Below the pieces are notes generated by a model, which saw nothing but the letters and a program-made list of their open reading frames with translations, had not been told where the DNA came from and made no database searches. Positions 19,816-29,190 of a stretch of DNA of 64,000 bases are shown here, one piece after another; position 1 is the stretch's first letter; every line of letters starts with the position of its first letter. The position numbers were made by a program, and so were the translations under genes. Source of the stretch: Paraburkholderia azotifigens (GTDB taxonomy: Bacteria > Pseudomonadota > Gammaproteobacteria > Burkholderiales > Burkholderiaceae); assembly GCF_007995085.1 (NCBI RefSeq), contig NZ_VOQS01000003.1, forward strand, positions 2,542,001 through 2,606,000, written 5' to 3'.

Positions 19816-20205
19816 ATGAACGGACTTCCTCTCTCTTCTTTGCGCGTGGGCGCAATCGTTGCACTTGCATCGTTCGTGCTCGCCGCCTGCGGGCCGGACG
19901 ATGCCGCGACGGTCGGCAACACGCCGCCGGATGCGTCGCAAGCCAGTAACGGCGCGCCTTCCGCACTGAACGCTTCCATCTCGGCACCTGCGTCGCCGTT
20001 GCAATCCGGCACGGCGGGCAGCACGGCCAACGCATTCAATACGCCGTCCGCGAACGGCATGAGTGCCGCACGCAACGCGCAGGACAGCGGCCTGGATCAC
20101 GCCCAGGATGGCGCCGCGATTCTCAGCGCGCAGGCGAGCCTTGCCGCCGACAGCCAGCAGGTTGCGCCCGTTCTTCGCTATGCACCGGGCGACGACAGCC
20201 ATTGA
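19816..20205 (+). CDS. Small predicted lipoprotein, Ala/Ser-rich
   Basis: A 129-residue protein with signal peptide RVGAIVALASFVLAACG; lipobox LAAC puts the lipidated residue at Cys25. The mature part is low complexity, rich in Ala, Ser, Asn and Pro, with no domain I recognise; it ends QVAPVLRYAPGDDSH. It lies 102 bp before the Tat-exported phospholipase C gene in the same direction, so co-expression is possible but no functional link is proven. An alternative very short frame begins at ATG 19808 and stops at once. Confidence 0.65.
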   Translation: MNGLPLSSLRVGAIVALASFVLAACGPDDAATVGNTPPDASQASNGAPSALNASISAPASPLQSGTAGSTANAFNTPSANGMSAARNAQDSGLDHAQDGAAILSAQASLAADSQQVAPVLRYAPGDDSH

Positions 20206-20307
20206 ATCGAGGTTCACGCAATAACGAAAGAAACAAAGAACGCGCGTGAATGCGCGCGGTTATTCCGTTGTTAATTCCTTTCCCCCAGAGAAGAAGGCAA
20301 TAACATC

Positions 20308-22464
20308 ATGACATCCGATAGCCGTCGCCGTTTTCTGAAAACCGCTGCAACGTCCGCAGGCGCCGCCGCCGCCGTGACGATGCTGCCGGAATCGATCCGC
20401 AATGCGCTCGCCGTGCCCGCGAATTCGCGCACGGGCTCGATCCGTGACGTTGAGCACATTGTCGTGTTCATGCAGGAGAACCGGTCGTTCGATCACTACT
20501 TCGGCCATATGCGCGGCGTGCGCGGCTATAACGACCGCTTTCCGATTCCACTGCCGAACGGCAAGCCCGTCTGGTATCAGCCGTCGAAAGCCGATGCGAC
20601 CCGGCCCGTGCTGCCGTTTCATCTGAATACGCAGACGACGAGCGCACAGTGCGTCGGCGATCTGGATCACTCGTGGTACAAGACGCACGGCGCGATCGAT
20701 GCCGGCCGCTACGACCAGTGGCCCGCGAACAAGACGGACATGACGATGGGCTATCACCTGCGCTCGGACATTCCGTTCCATTACGCGCTGGCCGATGCGT
20801 TCACGATTTGCGACGCGTACTTCTGCTCGATGCCGGGGCCGACGCACCCGAACCGCTCGTATCTGATGACAGGCATGGTCGATCCGACGGGCACCAAGGG
20901 CGGGCCGCTGCTCGATAACAACGATTTCGTCGACGGCGACGTGCCGCCGAAGTATCAGCTGCTGTCGTGGACGACCTATCCGGAACGCCTCGAAGCGGCC
21001 GGCATTTCGTGGCAGATCTATCAGCAGGGCACGGACGGCTCGGACCCGCTGAACGGCAACTACGGCACGAACATCCTGCAGAACTTCGAGAACTTCATCA
21101 ACGCGCAGCCGGGTTCGTCGCTATTCCAGCGCGCGCAGACGGTACGCACGATCGACGACCTGAAGGCCGACGTGCAGGCCAACCGTCTGCCGCAAGTGTC
21201 GTGGCTGTGTCCGCCCGCCGCCTACTCGGAGCACCCGAAGTACACGCCCGCCTATGGCGCGGAATACACGTCGCAGATTCTCGATGCGCTCACGTCGAAC
21301 CCCGAGGTGTGGAGCAAGACGGTGCTCTTCATCATGTACGACGAGAATGACGGTTTCTTCGATCACATCGTGCCGCCGCAGCCGGCCACGTCGCGCGCGC
21401 AGGGCCTGTCCACCGTGACGACGGACGGCGAGATTCACAACGTCGTCAATCCCGCTCGCGGCGGCAGCTACACGGCTGACAATCTGCCGTACGGTCTCGG
21501 ACCGCGCGTGCCGATGACGATCGTGTCGCCGTGGACGAAGGGCGGCTTCGTGTGCTCGCAGGTGTTCGATCACACGTCGGTGATCCGCTTCATCGAATCG
21601 CGCTTCGGCGTGCATGAGCCGAACATCACGGCGTGGCGCCGCGCGGTGTGCGGCGATCTCACGACGGCCTTCGATTTCCGCACGCCCGACGCGAAGATGC
21701 CGCCGCTGCCGGACACGAGCAACTACAAGAGCATGGCTGACAACCAGTGCGCGACGCAGCCCGCGCCGACGGTGCCCGCCGTGCCGGGACCGTTCGATCC
21801 GCAGGAATCGGGTATCCGTTTCGCGCGCGCGTTGCCGTATGAGTTGCATGTGAATGGCAAGGTCGATCAGAAAGCGAACTCGCTGACAATCGAAATCGGC
21901 AACACGGGCGATCAGGGCGCGCACTTCTACGTGTACTCGACCAATCGGACGGACGGTCCGTGGCGCTATACGGTGGAAGCGGGCAAAACGCTGAAGGACG
22001 TGTTCAATCTGTCGTCGACGGACGGCGTGTATGCGTTCACTGTCTACGGCCCGAACGGGTTCGTGCGCAATTTCGCGGGCAATGTGCTCGGACAGTCGTC
22101 GAGCAATCAGGTCGACGCGGCTCAGTCGAGGCATAACCGCAAGCCCGCGCTGCCCGAAGTGAAGACGCATTACGACGTCGGCAACGGCAACGTGTACCTG
22201 AAGTTCACGAATCATGGCGACAGCGTTGCGCGGCTGTCGGTGGTGGACAACGCGTATGGTGCGCATCCGCGTCCCGTGATCGTGGCGCCGGGCGCATCGG
22301 TCGAAGAGGCGTGGGTGCTGTCGGCGAGCCATCACTGGTACGACCTGACGGTGAGCGACAACGATGATGCGTCGTTCCAGCGCCGCCTCGCCGGTCACGT
22401 CGAAACGGGCAAGACGAGCATCAGCGATCCCGCTGCCGTGACGCCCGTGATGGCGGCGTCGTGA
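20308..22464 (+). CDS. Phosphocholine-type phospholipase C, Tat-exported
   Basis: A 718-residue secreted phosphoesterase. The signal peptide has the twin-arginine motif SRRRFLKTAAT and a hydrophobic stretch to about residue 36. The catalytic domain (about 45-450) starts VEHIVVFMQENRSFDHYFGH, with the metal- and nucleophile-bearing ENRSFDHYFG motif, MPGPTHPNRSYLMTG, and MYDENDGFFDHIVPP. Two C-terminal beta domains (DUF756 type) follow at about 500-600 and 605-700. The family includes PlcH/PlcN, which split phosphatidylcholine or sphingomyelin, and the related AcpA phosphatases. AGAAGG precedes ATG 20308. A strong terminator follows. Confidence 0.93.
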   Translation: MTSDSRRRFLKTAATSAGAAAAVTMLPESIRNALAVPANSRTGSIRDVEHIVVFMQENRSFDHYFGHMRGVRGYNDRFPIPLPNGKPVWYQPSKADATRPVLPFHLNTQTTSAQCVGDLDHSWYKTHGAIDAGRYDQWPANKTDMTMGYHLRSDIPFHYALADAFTICDAYFCSMPGPTHPNRSYLMTGMVDPTGTKGGPLLDNNDFVDGDVPPKYQLLSWTTYPERLEAAGISWQIYQQGTDGSDPLNGNYGTNILQNFENFINAQPGSSLFQRAQTVRTIDDLKADVQANRLPQVSWLCPPAAYSEHPKYTPAYGAEYTSQILDALTSNPEVWSKTVLFIMYDENDGFFDHIVPPQPATSRAQGLSTVTTDGEIHNVVNPARGGSYTADNLPYGLGPRVPMTIVSPWTKGGFVCSQVFDHTSVIRFIESRFGVHEPNITAWRRAVCGDLTTAFDFRTPDAKMPPLPDTSNYKSMADNQCATQPAPTVPAVPGPFDPQESGIRFARALPYELHVNGKVDQKANSLTIEIGNTGDQGAHFYVYSTNRTDGPWRYTVEAGKTLKDVFNLSSTDGVYAFTVYGPNGFVRNFAGNVLGQSSSNQVDAAQSRHNRKPALPEVKTHYDVGNGNVYLKFTNHGDSVARLSVVDNAYGAHPRPVIVAPGASVEEAWVLSASHHWYDLTVSDNDDASFQRRLAGHVETGKTSISDPAAVTPVMAAS

Positions 22465-22502
22465 AGAGCCCACGCATGACGTAAAAGACAGCGCAAAGCT
22501 TC

Positions 22503-22536
22503 GCCCCGGCATCGTTCACGTGCCGGGGCTTTTTTT
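22503..22536 (+). terminator. Rho-independent terminator of the phospholipase gene
   Basis: A 9-bp perfect GC stem (GCCCCGGCA / TGCCGGGGC), nine-base loop, then seven T residues. It lies 39 bp after the phospholipase stop and just before the 3' end of the convergent amidohydrolase gene. Confidence 0.88.
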
Positions 22537-22539
22537 CGT

Positions 22540-23736
22540 TCACAGGTCTTCGATCAGCCTGCCATTGCGAGCAACGACGCGGCCATTCGCGACGACCAGC
22601 TTTCGTACGGGCCGTGCGGCAACTGCATGCGCGACGGTTTCCGCGTCGACGAGCACGAGGTCCGCGCGTGCGCCCGCATGCAGCCCGTAATCTGCGAAGC
22701 CGCAGCCACGAGCGGCTGCATCGCTCACGCAATCGAACGCCATGGCGATCGCGTCGTCGCGGCGCAGGTCATAGCGCATCGCGATCTGAGCCGCGCGCTC
22801 CAGCATGTCAGGCGAGCCGAACGGATTCCACGTATCGCGGATGCCGTCGTTGCCGCCGAACAGCGTGACGCCTTTTTCGATGCACACGGCGAGCGGCGGC
22901 ACGGGCACGGAAGCAGGCGCTGTGGTGAGCAGCGCGACGTTCAGTTGCGCAAGCCGTTCCAGCAGGGGATCGCGTTCGCGCGGCGGCAGTGCGCCGAGGC
23001 AGAACGCATGGCTGATCACGACGCGTCCCTGCATGCCGAGCGCTTCGACACGATCGAGCAGAAGGTTCATCGTGAATGCGCCGATTTCGGCAGGTTCGTG
23101 CAGATGGATATCGATCGGCTTCTGATGACGCGAGGCGAGGTCGAAGGTCGCGTTCAGCGACGCCACGGGATCGCCGTCGATCAGCGCGGGATCCAGCGCG
23201 CCGAGCACATCGGCGCCTGCATGCAACGCGTCGTCGAGCAAGCTGACGGTGCCCTCACGTTTGAGCATGCCCGACTGGGGAAACGCAACCGTCTGCATGT
23301 CGAGCACGTCGCGCAGCGTGTCGCGCGTCTTCAGCACGCCTTCGAGGTGTTTGAGGCCGGCATCCGTGTCGATGTCGACATGGCTGCGCAAACGCGTGGT
23401 GCCCATTTGCAGGAAGGCACGCGCGAGAGCGAGCGACGCCGCAGCCGCATCGTGTCCGCTCTCCGCGCGAAAACGCCGTTCGTTTTCGATGCGGTCGGTG
23501 AGCTTCGGTCCCACTGAGTTGCAATACCAGCGCATGCCCCACATCGTCTTGTCGAGATGCGTGTGGCCTTCGACGAAACCCGGCAGCAACAGCGCGCCGT
23601 TGCCGTTTTCACGCGCAACGGTGTTTTCAGCTCGTAAATCAGGGCCGATCGCATCGATCTTGCCTTCGACGACCGATACATCCACACGCATGCCGTCCGG
23701 CATCCGCACGTCGGCGATCAACAGCCGTTCTTTCAT
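22540..23736 (-). CDS. Amidohydrolase family protein (cytosine deaminase-like)
   Basis: A 398-residue metal-dependent hydrolase. The metal-binding start motif is GFVEGHTHLDKT (His58, His60, then Asp62 and Lys63), followed by RSHVDIDTD, the metal ligand segment DIHLHEP, VISHAFCL, and GNDGIRDTWNPFG with the catalytic Asp. The HTHLDK form is typical of the CodA-like branch, which deaminates cytosine or related rings, but substrate-defining residues cannot be settled by eye. ATG 23736 follows GGAG and overlaps the stop of the upstream membrane-protein gene in an ATGA. The 3' end abuts the phospholipase terminator. Confidence 0.87.
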   Translation of the reverse strand: MKERLLIADVRMPDGMRVDVSVVEGKIDAIGPDLRAENTVARENGNGALLLPGFVEGHTHLDKTMWGMRWYCNSVGPKLTDRIENERRFRAESGHDAAAASLALARAFLQMGTTRLRSHVDIDTDAGLKHLEGVLKTRDTLRDVLDMQTVAFPQSGMLKREGTVSLLDDALHAGADVLGALDPALIDGDPVASLNATFDLASRHQKPIDIHLHEPAEIGAFTMNLLLDRVEALGMQGRVVISHAFCLGALPPRERDPLLERLAQLNVALLTTAPASVPVPPLAVCIEKGVTLFGGNDGIRDTWNPFGSPDMLERAAQIAMRYDLRRDDAIAMAFDCVSDAAARGCGFADYGLHAGARADLVLVDAETVAHAVAARPVRKLVVANGRVVARNGRLIEDL

Positions 23737-24368
23737 GCTGACTCCATTTTTCTTGTAGCGGCGATACGCTTCATGCGGCGGCGCGTCCAGATCGTCCACA
23801 GCGTGAGCGAGCCATAGACGAGCCAGCGCAGCGCCGTCGAGATATGCACGGCCAGTTCCGTGTCGCTCAATGTCGACACGACCCAGTAACGCGCGACATT
23901 TTCAGCCGTGAGGCCAATGCCCCAGATCACCGTCATCCGGCGGATCATCGCGACCAGTTCGGGACGCTCGCGATAGTGAAGCTCGAACTGTTCGAGGCTT
24001 TCGCGCGATTCGCGCGATGTCGTCGAGCGCGCGAGGTAGTAGACCATCGGCTTGCGCAACGGCAGCGACAGCAGAAACGTGATGCCGATCACGCCCGACA
24101 CCATGGGATCTTCGAACGCACGCCGGTTTTCGCCGCGATCGATCAGTGCCCACGCGAGCAGCGGCAGAATGCCCGCCAGCACGATTGCGGTCAGCGCATC
24201 GAAGTGTCGCGAGTGATACAGATCCCATACGATCCACGCGACGAGCGGTGCGGCCGATGCCGCGAGCGCGCCCGTCGTGCCCCAATGCGGCAGCGCGAGC
24301 CGGTACGCGAGCCACGGCAGCGCGAGATTGACGACCATCGCGGACAGGTATCGGTAGGGAACCTTCAT
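23733..24368 (-). CDS. VC0807-like multi-pass membrane protein
   Basis: A 211-residue protein with about five or six hydrophobic segments: LSAMVVNLALPWLAYRLAL, AAPLVAWIVWDLYHS, LTAIVLAGILPLLAWALI, VIGITFLLSLPL, MTVIWGIGLTAENVARYW and a C-terminal one. Layout and the LRKPMVYYLAR segment resemble the VC0807 family of uncharacterised inner-membrane proteins, related to septation protein A-like proteins. Its stop overlaps the amidohydrolase ATG (ATGA), implying translational coupling; a link in function, for example uptake of the hydrolase substrate, is inference only. Confidence 0.7.
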   Translation of the reverse strand: MKVPYRYLSAMVVNLALPWLAYRLALPHWGTTGALAASAAPLVAWIVWDLYHSRHFDALTAIVLAGILPLLAWALIDRGENRRAFEDPMVSGVIGITFLLSLPLRKPMVYYLARSTTSRESRESLEQFELHYRERPELVAMIRRMTVIWGIGLTAENVARYWVVSTLSDTELAVHISTALRWLVYGSLTLWTIWTRRRMKRIAATRKMESA

Positions 24369-24462
24369 ATGCCGTTTGCGGCAGCGCTGCCATTGTCGTG
24401 CGTAGTGTCGCACATCGGCTGCAGCGGGCAAATCGCGGCGTCGGTTCAGGCGGGCGTCGAAT

Positions 24463-24493
24463 GAAAAACGGCGAGCGCGTGATAGCGCCCGCC
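24463..24493 (-). terminator. Terminator of the diiron-protein gene
   Basis: On the minus strand, GGCGGGCGC and GCGCTCGCC pair over nine positions with one mismatch around a 6-base loop, then GTTTTTCATT follows. It lies 22 bp beyond the stop codon of the minus-strand diiron gene. Confidence 0.7.
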
Positions 24494-24515
24494 GCTTGTG
24501 TGCCGCTGCGTATGT

Positions 24516-25484
24516 TCAGACGAGAGGCAGCGTTGGCCGGTCCAGAGTCGGCTTCATGATCGGCGCGAGCGCGGCGAAGATGCGCTCGCCTTGCGCGTCG
24601 TCGACCATGCTGGAGAGCAGCGAGCGGAAGCGCGGCTCTTCGACGCCTGAAACAATGTACTGCCAGCGGTACGCGTCGAGCATCGCGGCCTGCACGTCGG
24701 CGATTTCCGAATGCAGCAGCGTGCGTTCCATGTGCTCGCAGAAGTACGCGGCGTCTTCCTTCGCCTGCATCTGCACTACGCCGTCGACGCCCGCTACCAG
24801 CGCGATCAGATCGTCGACAGCGGCATCGCGCTCATGCTTGCCGAGCTTCGCGTCCTCGCGCATCCATTCGAGTTCGTCGATGATCGCGTGCTGCGACTCT
24901 TCTTTCCAGTGGTACATGAACACGTCCTTGAAGAGCGGCGACAGCGTATCGTCCGCCTCGATGCTCTGGCGGTAATGCACCTGCGAGAAGATTTCAATGA
25001 AGCACGTCAGCGCGAGAATCCCCCATGTCGACTTGCCGAGCACGAACGTGGCGATATCGTCGGCGTCGGGCAGGAAGCGATAGCCCGCGGGCATGTCCGC
25101 GCCCGCAAGCAGTTCGATGCGGCGAAACAGCTCCTGATGCTTCAGTTCTTCGTCGGTGAGCCGCACGACGGCTTCGAGTGCGATCTGATCGCCCAGTGCG
25201 TGATCGCGGCCCAGTTCGAGCATCTTTGCACCGATGAAGCGTTCGACGAGCCTGAACATGTTCGCGTAGGTGCGGCCCTGAACCTGTGAATAGAAACGGC
25301 GTTCGGCGTCGTTCAGGAACGGCAGGCGATACACCTGCGAAAGCCCGTCCGGCAGGAACTTCTGGTTGATGTCGAAGGTGCGTCCGCGGATCACGTCGTT
25401 GTCGATATCCCAGCGGATTCGCTTGGACACTTCGACGCATTTGGCGTAGCGATGGGAAGGCAATTGGTACTCTACAGCTTGCAT
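24516..25484 (-). CDS. Ferritin-like diiron protein, conserved hypothetical
   Basis: A 322-residue, largely helical soluble protein. Candidate diiron ligands form the expected pairs: E and H in DEELKHQELFRR, E in FIEIFSQVHYRQS, and EESQH in YHWKEESQHAIIDELEW. Together these match a four-helix ferritin-like carboxylate-bridged diiron site with two ExxH-type motifs. The reaction is unknown; relatives are oxygenases, desaturases or ferritin-like proteins. ATG 25484 is preceded by AGGAG. The gene has its own terminator, so it is probably monocistronic. The 308-bp upstream interval 25485-25792 contains only this promoter region and no gene I can support. Confidence 0.75.
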   Translation of the reverse strand: MQAVEYQLPSHRYAKCVEVSKRIRWDIDNDVIRGRTFDINQKFLPDGLSQVYRLPFLNDAERRFYSQVQGRTYANMFRLVERFIGAKMLELGRDHALGDQIALEAVVRLTDEELKHQELFRRIELLAGADMPAGYRFLPDADDIATFVLGKSTWGILALTCFIEIFSQVHYRQSIEADDTLSPLFKDVFMYHWKEESQHAIIDELEWMREDAKLGKHERDAAVDDLIALVAGVDGVVQMQAKEDAAYFCEHMERTLLHSEIADVQAAMLDAYRWQYIVSGVEEPRFRSLLSSMVDDAQGERIFAALAPIMKPTLDRPTLPLV

Positions 25485-25792
25485 CTCTGAACTCCTGTGA
25501 CTTCGGCCCCGGCGCTCAAGCTGAGGTGGGCTGTGCTTGCGATGAGGCAATGGGGATTGCGGTGGGGAGCGCCGAAAGAAGAACGGGCGGAGACGGCGCC
25601 GACTGAAAGCGCTGCGCCGTGACGTGCTGCATGACTGAGCGAAACGCTGATGAACAGTCTGCGTACGGGCATGTCATCGGGCATGAGACGCGAGTCCCGA
25701 TACACCGATGAGCGCTGCACAAAGCCGGGAAAAAGCCGGGACATGCGCCCTGTGTGGAATGAATGCTCTATCGGGCCGCGCTCATGCGGCGC

Positions 25793-26878
25793 TCATGCAG
25801 CGGGCGCGTCGAAGCCCGCCTTGCGCGCCATCACGATGGCCTGTGCGCGGCTTTCCACTTCGAGCTTCGCGAAGATGTTGGTGATGTGATTGCGCACCGT
25901 CTTCTCCGACAAGCCGAGCCGCGCGGCGATCTGCGCGTTGTCGCGGCCGCTTGCGATCAGTTCGACGATCTCGCGTTCGCGTCGAGTAAGTGCTGAAAAC
26001 ACAGGGTCGTCGTGTCGTGCGGGAGGCAGGAACGCGCGCACTTCATCGCGCCAGCGCTGCCACGCGCTCTCGCATTCGAGCGTCAGATGATTGTCGCTTT
26101 CAAGCGGCACGAAGCGCGCATTGGGAATCCGGCTCGCGAGCAGGCGGCTTTCTTCGAAGGGCACGCGCGCGTCGCGCACCGCGTGCATCACGAGCGTCGG
26201 ACATTGCACGTGCGGCAGCAGATCGACCACGTCGATGCTGTTAAAAACGCGCATGATGCGTGCAGCGTTATGCGGCGTCGTGGAAATGCGTTCGAGTTCG
26301 TTGAACCAGTGATGCTGTTGCGGTGTGCCGCCCGGGATGAATTGCGTGGTGAAGAACTGGCGGAACGCGGGATTTTGCTGGCCCCAGCCGATTTCGGCGA
26401 GCTTGGCGAGCGTTTCCGCTTCGTCGCGCGCCTGTTCGGTGTGCGAGCGCACCAGCCGTCCGCGCGCGTAGCCCCCGTGGAGAATAAGATGCGTGACGCG
26501 CTCCGGAAACGCGACGGCATACGTAATGGCAATCGACGCGCCTTGCGAAATGCCGAGTAGCGCAAAGCGGTCGACACCGCTTGCATCGACGACGGCGATC
26601 AGATCGTGCTTCCAGGCGTCGAATGAAATATCGTCGACGTCGTGATCCGACAGCCCGCAGCCGCGCTGGTCGTAGCGGATCAGCGTGTGCTCGCGGCACA
26701 TCTCCGCGATCATGTGGCTCCAGACGGGGCTCGCGAGATCGAACTCCAGATGGCTCAGCCAGTTCGCGGCCTTGACGATGGGCGGTCCGCTGCCGTAGGT
26801 CGCGTACGCGATGCGCGCGCCGTCGTGCGCGGTGCACAGCCGGATCTGCTGCCTGCATTTGGGGGAGATCGAGGACAT
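25793..26878 (-). CDS. Alpha/beta hydrolase fused to a LuxR-type HTH
   Basis: A 361-residue fusion. The first 275 residues are an alpha/beta hydrolase: YDQRGCGLSD, the nucleophile elbow GISQG with Ser111, the acid Asp in VMHAVRDARVPFEESR, and His in LESDNHLTLECE, so the catalytic triad looks intact. Residues about 293-355 form a LuxR/GerE helix-turn-helix (LTRREREIVELIASG ... GLSEKTVRNHITNIF). This suggests a regulator that senses or hydrolyses a small ester or lactone, though no ligand is known. GGGAGG lies three bases before ATG 26878. It is not clearly in an operon with either neighbour. Confidence 0.88.
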   Translation of the reverse strand: MSSISPKCRQQIRLCTAHDGARIAYATYGSGPPIVKAANWLSHLEFDLASPVWSHMIAEMCREHTLIRYDQRGCGLSDHDVDDISFDAWKHDLIAVVDASGVDRFALLGISQGASIAITYAVAFPERVTHLILHGGYARGRLVRSHTEQARDEAETLAKLAEIGWGQQNPAFRQFFTTQFIPGGTPQQHHWFNELERISTTPHNAARIMRVFNSIDVVDLLPHVQCPTLVMHAVRDARVPFEESRLLASRIPNARFVPLESDNHLTLECESAWQRWRDEVRAFLPPARHDDPVFSALTRREREIVELIASGRDNAQIAARLGLSEKTVRNHITNIFAKLEVESRAQAIVMARKAGFDAPAA

Positions 26879-27073
26879 GAGCCTCCCTGCAGCAATGGAA
26901 GGAAGCGCGCGATGATTGCATGCGGGCTTGCATATGAACTCACACGCGCTTTCATTCAGCTTATCACTGCGGGGGCGCTTTGCCGTGCGAAGGCGCAGAC
27001 AAATCGTGCTTTACGAACGCACGGGCGCCGCACAACGTATGAAGCGCGTGATGCAATCGCGGAGAAAGTGGGC

Positions 27074-29002
27074 TTACGCGTCGACCCCGCGCGGTGTTTG
27101 CTCGATAACCGACGTGACACGCGCGCGCGCCGCCTGCACGCACTGGTTGACGAGGTCGCTGAAGGCGTTTGCGTTGTGCGTGCCGCTCAGCGCGCCGACC
27201 TCGTCGACGCGCTCCGATTGCCCGGCGATACCGACGATCAGATGCGCGCCCGGCGCACGCTCGCGGATGCGCCGCAGCAGATTGCGCAGATACGGCGGCG
27301 CTTCGGGCGCATCGAGCGTGATGACGCAGACGATCGCCGGGCCTTCCGCGCCGATCGTCTCGGCCTGACCGCGCCTGAACTGCGCGTAGTTCGCCGTGAC
27401 GGGCGCGAAGCCGCGCCGCGTCAGCAGTTGCACGGCGATGGCCGTGGTCACTTCGTCGAATGCGCCGCGGCCCGCCACGCACACGACGTGCTGCTGCGCG
27501 GCGTCGTCGGGCGACAAGGCAGGGAGTGCGTCGGGTGCGTTCGGATCGGCCTTGTCTTCGGGCATGCCTTCGACCTGTTCGAGATTCTCGATGATATCGA
27601 GCAGCGTCTCGTTCATGCGCGCCATCTGCTCGGGCGCGAACACGCCGCGCAGCGTGTCGTTGCGCGCGAGCCGCAAGCCTTCGCGCGCGACATCGTCGTA
27701 ATAGCGCGTCAGCGGCATCTCCCGGAGAAAGCGGTCGGCCTGTACGATGGCCTCGTGCGGATCGTCGGCGAGCAATCGCTGATAGAAGTTCTGCGCGGGC
27801 GTCAGCGCGGGCTGATCGCCGAGCAGCACGGTAAGGAATTTCAGGCGCTCCGCGTAACGGCCCAGAGTGACGAGGCACAGCGTGAGCGGCGTCGACAGCA
27901 CGAGGCCGATCGGCCCCCACAGCCAGCTCCAGAAAATAGCCGCCACGACCACGGCCAGCGGCGACAGCCCTGAACTATGTCCGTACAACAGCGGCTCGAC
28001 GATCTGCCCCGCGACGACGTCGATCGACACGAACAGCACGATCGTCCACACGGCCATCGTCCATTGCGGCTGGATCGCGGCCGCGAGTATCACGGCGAGC
28101 AGCCCCGCGATCCACGTGCCGATGTACGGCACGAAACGCAGCAGGGCCGTCAGCACGCCGAACAGCAGCGCGCCCGGCACGCCGATAATCGCGAGGCCGA
28201 TCGCGATCGTCGCGCCCGCGCCCAGGTTCACGCCGAGTTGCGCAACGAAGTAGCGCGACAGGCGGCTCGCGGCGTCGTTGATGGCTGTGGTCGTGCGATG
28301 CAGGTCGCGCGCGCCGAACAGTCGTATCAGGCGGTCGCGCAGATCTTCGCGCTGCAGCAGGATGAAGATGGTCACGACGAGCACGATGAACATCGTTTCG
28401 AGCGGCCCGACCACCGGCGAGAACACGCGCTGTGCAAGCTCCAGCGGCGATGGAATCGGCTCGTGCACTTCGACGGGCAAGGGCGCGGCGACCGTCGGCT
28501 TCTGCGAGCGGCCGGCTTCGTGAGGCCGCGCCTCGCGCTCGGGCGCGACGCGTGCGAGCGTGGCGGCCGCGCGCGAGAGCAGCGCATCGGCGCGTCCGAC
28601 CGTTTTCTCCTGCACCGTCTCGACCTTGCGCTCGATGGCCGCCTGATACTGCGGCAGCGAACCGGCGAGTTGCGCGACCTGCGCGCCGATCAGCGTGCTG
28701 ACGGCGAGCAGCGTGACGACGGCGGTCAGCACGGCGACGAAGATCGACGGCAACTGGCCGAAGTGAAGCCGCCGCAGCAGGCTGACGAGGGGCGCGAGCA
28801 GAAAGCTCAGGAGCACGGCGAGCGTGATGGGAATCAGCACTGCGCGCGCGAAGTACAGTCCCGAAACTACAACGACGAACGTGATCACCGACGTGAGGCC
28901 GTGCAGCCCCGGCGTTCCCGGCGGATAGACGCGGTTGGACGGCGGGCGTTGCGGGGCGAGGGGAAGTTTCATGACGTCGTATGCCGCAGTCGGGCGTGCC
29001 AT
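27074..29002 (-). CDS. AI-2E family permease with large C-terminal domain
   Basis: About 642 residues. The first 390 form the AI-2E/YdiK-type membrane domain: VITFVVVVSGLYFARAVLIP, LAVLLSFLLAPLVSLLRRL, a soluble loop of about 100 residues with a coiled character, then PVVGPLETMFIVLVVTIFIL, and FVPYIGTWIAGLLAVILAA, PLLYGHSSGLSPLAVVVAAI near the end. The remaining 250 residues are cytosolic, ending in a Rossmann-like alternating domain (HVVCVAGRGAFDEVTTAIAV ... GAHLIVGIAG). Family members export small molecules or ions; AI-2 transport is only shown for a few. The start is uncertain: ATG 29062, 29002 and 28972 are all in frame and none has a clear ribosome site. Confidence 0.82.
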   Translation of the reverse strand: MARPTAAYDVMKLPLAPQRPPSNRVYPPGTPGLHGLTSVITFVVVVSGLYFARAVLIPITLAVLLSFLLAPLVSLLRRLHFGQLPSIFVAVLTAVVTLLAVSTLIGAQVAQLAGSLPQYQAAIERKVETVQEKTVGRADALLSRAAATLARVAPEREARPHEAGRSQKPTVAAPLPVEVHEPIPSPLELAQRVFSPVVGPLETMFIVLVVTIFILLQREDLRDRLIRLFGARDLHRTTTAINDAASRLSRYFVAQLGVNLGAGATIAIGLAIIGVPGALLFGVLTALLRFVPYIGTWIAGLLAVILAAAIQPQWTMAVWTIVLFVSIDVVAGQIVEPLLYGHSSGLSPLAVVVAAIFWSWLWGPIGLVLSTPLTLCLVTLGRYAERLKFLTVLLGDQPALTPAQNFYQRLLADDPHEAIVQADRFLREMPLTRYYDDVAREGLRLARNDTLRGVFAPEQMARMNETLLDIIENLEQVEGMPEDKADPNAPDALPALSPDDAAQQHVVCVAGRGAFDEVTTAIAVQLLTRRGFAPVTANYAQFRRGQAETIGAEGPAIVCVITLDAPEAPPYLRNLLRRIRERAPGAHLIVGIAGQSERVDEVGALSGTHNANAFSDLVNQCVQAARARVTSVIEQTPRGVDA

Positions 29003-29190
29003 CGGTAGAAGGGGCAGCCATTGTAAGCAAGGCGCAGGCCCGGACACAGAATCGACATGCACGGGTCGTTTCAGTTTAGCAACTGCACTGCGCCGCGTGA
29101 CGATGACGGCGAGCAGGCATAATCGTGGAATTGGCCTGGTCGAATTTGCAAGTATTCGTTCAGGCCGTGTGCCATTTACGGAGCAAGAAC

